Position numbers and translations under genes: made by a program. From assembly GCA_937868675.1 (NCBI GenBank), contig CALMNJ010000353.1, positions 1 through 7,278 on the forward strand: a DNA stretch of 7,278 nucleotides. Direction: 5' to 3'. Origin of the DNA: an uncultured Bacteroidota bacterium (GTDB lineage: Bacteria > Bacteroidota > Bacteroidia > B-17B0 > Aurantibacillaceae). Every line of letters begins with the position of its first letter. Within the stretch, counting starts at the first letter, position 1. Shown here piece by piece: positions 4,912 to 7,278 of this stretch. Under the pieces are notes generated by a model. That model did no database searches. It was given only the letters and a program-made list of their open reading frames with translations, and was not told the DNA's origin.

Positions 4912-7278
4912 TTACTGGAAATTAATTCTGAGGCTGAATCCTGCGTTAACATTGGATGTGGGGAAGGATGCTGAGGTTTGCGGTTTTGTTTTGATCCAAT
5001 CGTAAAACAACCGAAGCGTCACGTTGCTGGTTAGCATATAATCGGCAGAGGAACGCATGGTAATAATATTTGTACCGCCGGTTGGTGTACTCACGCCATC
5101 GCTTATCTGCCTTATTACCGAAAGGTTTTTGCGGTAACTGAAATCCACCCTGACATTGAGGTTGCTTTCAAGTACCTTACCCTGTATTTTAATTTTCTTG
5201 AGCCGCAACTTCGGATACAGGTACCCCAGCCCAACCACATATTCCTGACCTTTGGTTTCAATCACCTGAATACCGGTAAGATTAAGGTTTACGGTACGAT
5301 CGCGCTTAGTTTCCATGTTGGCCGACCATCCCGTTTTCTGGAATTGGAATTCCAGCTTAATTAGAGGGGCATACTGTTCGCTGATGGTAACTGCGCTCAC
5401 ATTGTAATAAGGCACGAAATTTGGCTCGCCGGAGTTGGAGCCGGTTGATGTTGACACAGGAACACGATGATTTTGAACCATACTGTCACTGTTAAAAAGC
5501 AGGTTATTGCTAAAAGAGTTAACGTTATATGTTGAGCGATATGAATGTCGTACGATAATGCCTTTGAATATTTTTTTGAGTGACTTTATTTTACCAAGAC
5601 CATCCCATGTCAATGTCCAGTTTGGTAATGGTATGGTTGGGAAAATGTTTTTAGTGCTGTAATTCTTTATGTTATTGCCGGTGTAGGTTTTATAGAAGGC
5701 CCCCATGAGAACATCCTGTTGGTTGTCGGAATAGCCATCCACATAAGTAGAATCCTTAGTTAAGGGCAACACCCCTTTTGAGTTTTCCGAGTTGTTCTCT
5801 GCCAGCTTCTGAGCCATGCCCCTGCGGGCTCTCCTGAAGGCATCAAACTGCTCCGAAGCCACCGGTGAATTTCCATCCCTGAAGGTCATGAAGTTTGTAA
5901 AAATACTCATGCTAAAGTTACCGCTCAGGGTTGGACTCGAGTGATAATTTACGGTATCTCCTCCTCTGAAAATAATATACTCGCTCAGATTACTTGACTT
6001 TGAATAGTTGCCGTTTAGTTCGATTTTAAGGCTGCTGTGCGGCTCAACTGACGCCTTATAGTTATACGTTGTGTTTTTTGTTTCGGTGTATGGTGTGGTT
6101 TGCGACTTGTTTTTGGCCAGCCAGTCGCGCTCATAACTTTTTTGCCGAATGTTTGGATCATACATTCCCGAAGCAAAAACAAACCCTGGCGCCAGTTTGA
6201 ACTGATCATTAAAGTCCAGTCCCAGGTATTGGCTGCTTGGTCTGAAATTAGGAAGCGCCTGCCCACCATTTATCTGGGCGTTTACCGAGATGTTTTTTAC
6301 CATTAATAGTGTTTTAGCAAAAGCTTCCATAACCTGACGGAAACTTGACTTGGTCACCGTGTCTTTTTTCGATTTCTTTTTCAGATCCCCGATCTGATTG
6401 GCCTGCGGTGGTCCCTTTATTCCTTTGTCGCCACTTTCTTTTTTTAGTGGTGCCGGAGTATTTAGTTTTTTGAAGAAAGGTATTTTATTATACAGCTGGG
6501 TCATATTGAAGGAGCCTGTGATACTTTTTGTATTGGTATTCTGGATGGTGTTTCCGATGGAGTCAGCTGCCGCAAAAGGCCTTCGTGCCCAGGTATACGT
6601 GCCGCCATAGCGGTAACTTACCTTCATAAAATCAAGAACCGGTATTTTATTAAGCGGTAGTTCTACATTCAGATTCATTTGTTGCCTAAAAGATGTATTC
6701 TCACCAAAGCGTCCTTGCGAGGTTGTTTTACCAGGCCATGTAGAACCATGCAGGAAGGTGTTGTAAATAGAATCCCTGCGAACTTTATCCGATTTCCAGA
6801 CCTCACCGCTGGGCTCAAGAATACGTCCATCATTAGTGGCTGTATAATCAAATTTAACCGATTTGGAAAGTGTCCACATCAGGTTGTAATTGCGGCTTAT
6901 GGTAAAGTTTTTGTTTATCTGGGTTATATTGCTGAAGGCGCCCGCAGTATCATAAAAGCTTGTTATATCGCGGTTGCGCAATGCGGCATAACTGCGGTTT
7001 ACCTCCATTGATGCGCCGAAACTGTTTGGCAACAACTGCAGGTTAAAATCCTTGATGAGTGCAAACCACTTATTATTGAAGGCTTTGGCCTTTGCAAAAG
7101 GCTTAAACACATACGGATTTTTTATCGAGAATGAATACTGCAGATTGCCTCTGAAAACCCTGTTTATATTATACTCTACGTTTACACTGCGTTTAAATGT
7201 TTCGGTGTAGGCGTAGGTGGCAGTAAAATTACTTACGTCCCATGGCATGGGTTTGGCTTTAGGGCGTTTAAGTCCATC
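4912..7278 (-). CDS. sprA: SprA, type IX secretion system outer-membrane translocon, C-terminal part (cut by window edge)
   Basis: The frame is open from the window edge at 7278 (first codons read DGLKRPKAKP) to the TAA at 4912. It gives the last 788 residues of a protein usually of about 2,300-2,500; the ATG at 7248 is internal, not the start. SprA is the very large beta-barrel (Sov in Porphyromonas) that forms the outer-membrane channel of the type IX system, exporting folded proteins such as gliding adhesins and secreted enzymes. Recognisable blocks are PWDVSNFTATYAYTE near the beginning, many alternating aromatic beta-strand segments, YPKLRLKKIKIQGK, SADYMLTSNVTLRLFYDW, and the end ASFPTSNVNAGFSLRINFQ with a terminal barrel strand. 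A lysine-rich, low-complexity loop (about 6350-6460) interrupts the strands and is probably solvent-exposed. gcvH follows after 52 bp with its own promoter. No terminator was seen after sprA. Confidence 0.95.
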   Translation of the reverse strand, partial: DGLKRPKAKPMPWDVSNFTATYAYTETFKRSVNVEYNINRVFRGNLQYSFSIKNPYVFKPFAKAKAFNNKWFALIKDFNLQLLPNSFGASMEVNRSYAALRNRDITSFYDTAGAFSNITQINKNFTISRNYNLMWTLSKSVKFDYTATNDGRILEPSGEVWKSDKVRRDSIYNTFLHGSTWPGKTTSQGRFGENTSFRQQMNLNVELPLNKIPVLDFMKVSYRYGGTYTWARRPFAAADSIGNTIQNTNTKSITGSFNMTQLYNKIPFFKKLNTPAPLKKESGDKGIKGPPQANQIGDLKKKSKKDTVTKSSFRQVMEAFAKTLLMVKNISVNAQINGGQALPNFRPSSQYLGLDFNDQFKLAPGFVFASGMYDPNIRQKSYERDWLAKNKSQTTPYTETKNTTYNYKASVEPHSSLKIELNGNYSKSSNLSEYIIFRGGDTVNYHSSPTLSGNFSMSIFTNFMTFRDGNSPVASEQFDAFRRARRGMAQKLAENNSENSKGVLPLTKDSTYVDGYSDNQQDVLMGAFYKTYTGNNIKNYSTKNIFPTIPLPNWTLTWDGLGKIKSLKKIFKGIIVRHSYRSTYNVNSFSNNLLFNSDSMVQNHRVPVSTSTGSNSGEPNFVPYYNVSAVTISEQYAPLIKLEFQFQKTGWSANMETKRDRTVNLNLTGIQVIETKGQEYVVGLGYLYPKLRLKKIKIQGKVLESNLNVRVDFSYRKNLSVIRQISDGVSTPTGGTNIITMRSSADYMLTSNVTLRLFYDWIKTKPQTSASFPTSNVNAGFSLRINFQ

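Noticed and set aside
4860..4952. Longer gcvH start at 4952, adding 31 residues
   Set aside because: It would overlap the sprA 3' end and contain the promoter. The added residues do not resemble GcvH, and the ATG at 4859 gives the standard N-terminus.

Overview
The window looks like chromosomal DNA of a Bacteroidota (Bacteroidetes) species. The evidence is the C-terminal part of SprA, the giant outer-membrane translocon of the type IX secretion system (T9SS); a DUF4369/DUF5106/thioredoxin-like protein of a type typical of this phylum; A-rich leaders without clear Shine-Dalgarno sequences; and a good match to the Bacteroidota promoter (TTG, 18 bp, TAnnTTTG) in front of gcvH. The genus cannot be told from the sequence.

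Right part, minus strand (7278 down to 4039): the last 788 codons of sprA, then gcvH (glycine cleavage H protein, with the lipoyl-lysine motif intact), then a small VanZ-like membrane protein. This order is familiar in the phylum. gcvH has its own promoter, which starts just past the sprA stop, and a strong intrinsic terminator. The vanZ-like reading frame has no ATG near its beginning; its most likely start is a TTG lying inside the U-tract of the gcvH terminator.

Middle, plus strand (3101-4036): a secreted protein of unknown function with a GTG start. It is divergent from the left operon (44 bp apart) and convergent with the vanZ-like gene (2 bp between stops).

Left part, minus strand (3056 down to 1): a compact operon. 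It encodes a PF10023-type putative zinc aminopeptidase (HELFH motif), then a secreted DUF4369-DUF5106-redoxin protein with a CGHC active site, then the first 143 codons of a tandem paralogue of the redoxin protein that runs off the window. Gaps are 32 and 19 bp, with no promoter or terminator seen between genes. All three products carry N-terminal export signals, so the operon probably serves protein processing or redox work in the cell envelope. That role is inferred.

No mobile element, CRISPR array, RNA gene or defence system was seen. Genes fill the window almost end to end and no stretch over 60 bp is unassigned. Nothing here amounts to a clearly new system. The points most worth a second look are the tandem redoxin pair with its cysteine pair, the vanZ start inside a terminator, and the uncharacterised secreted protein.
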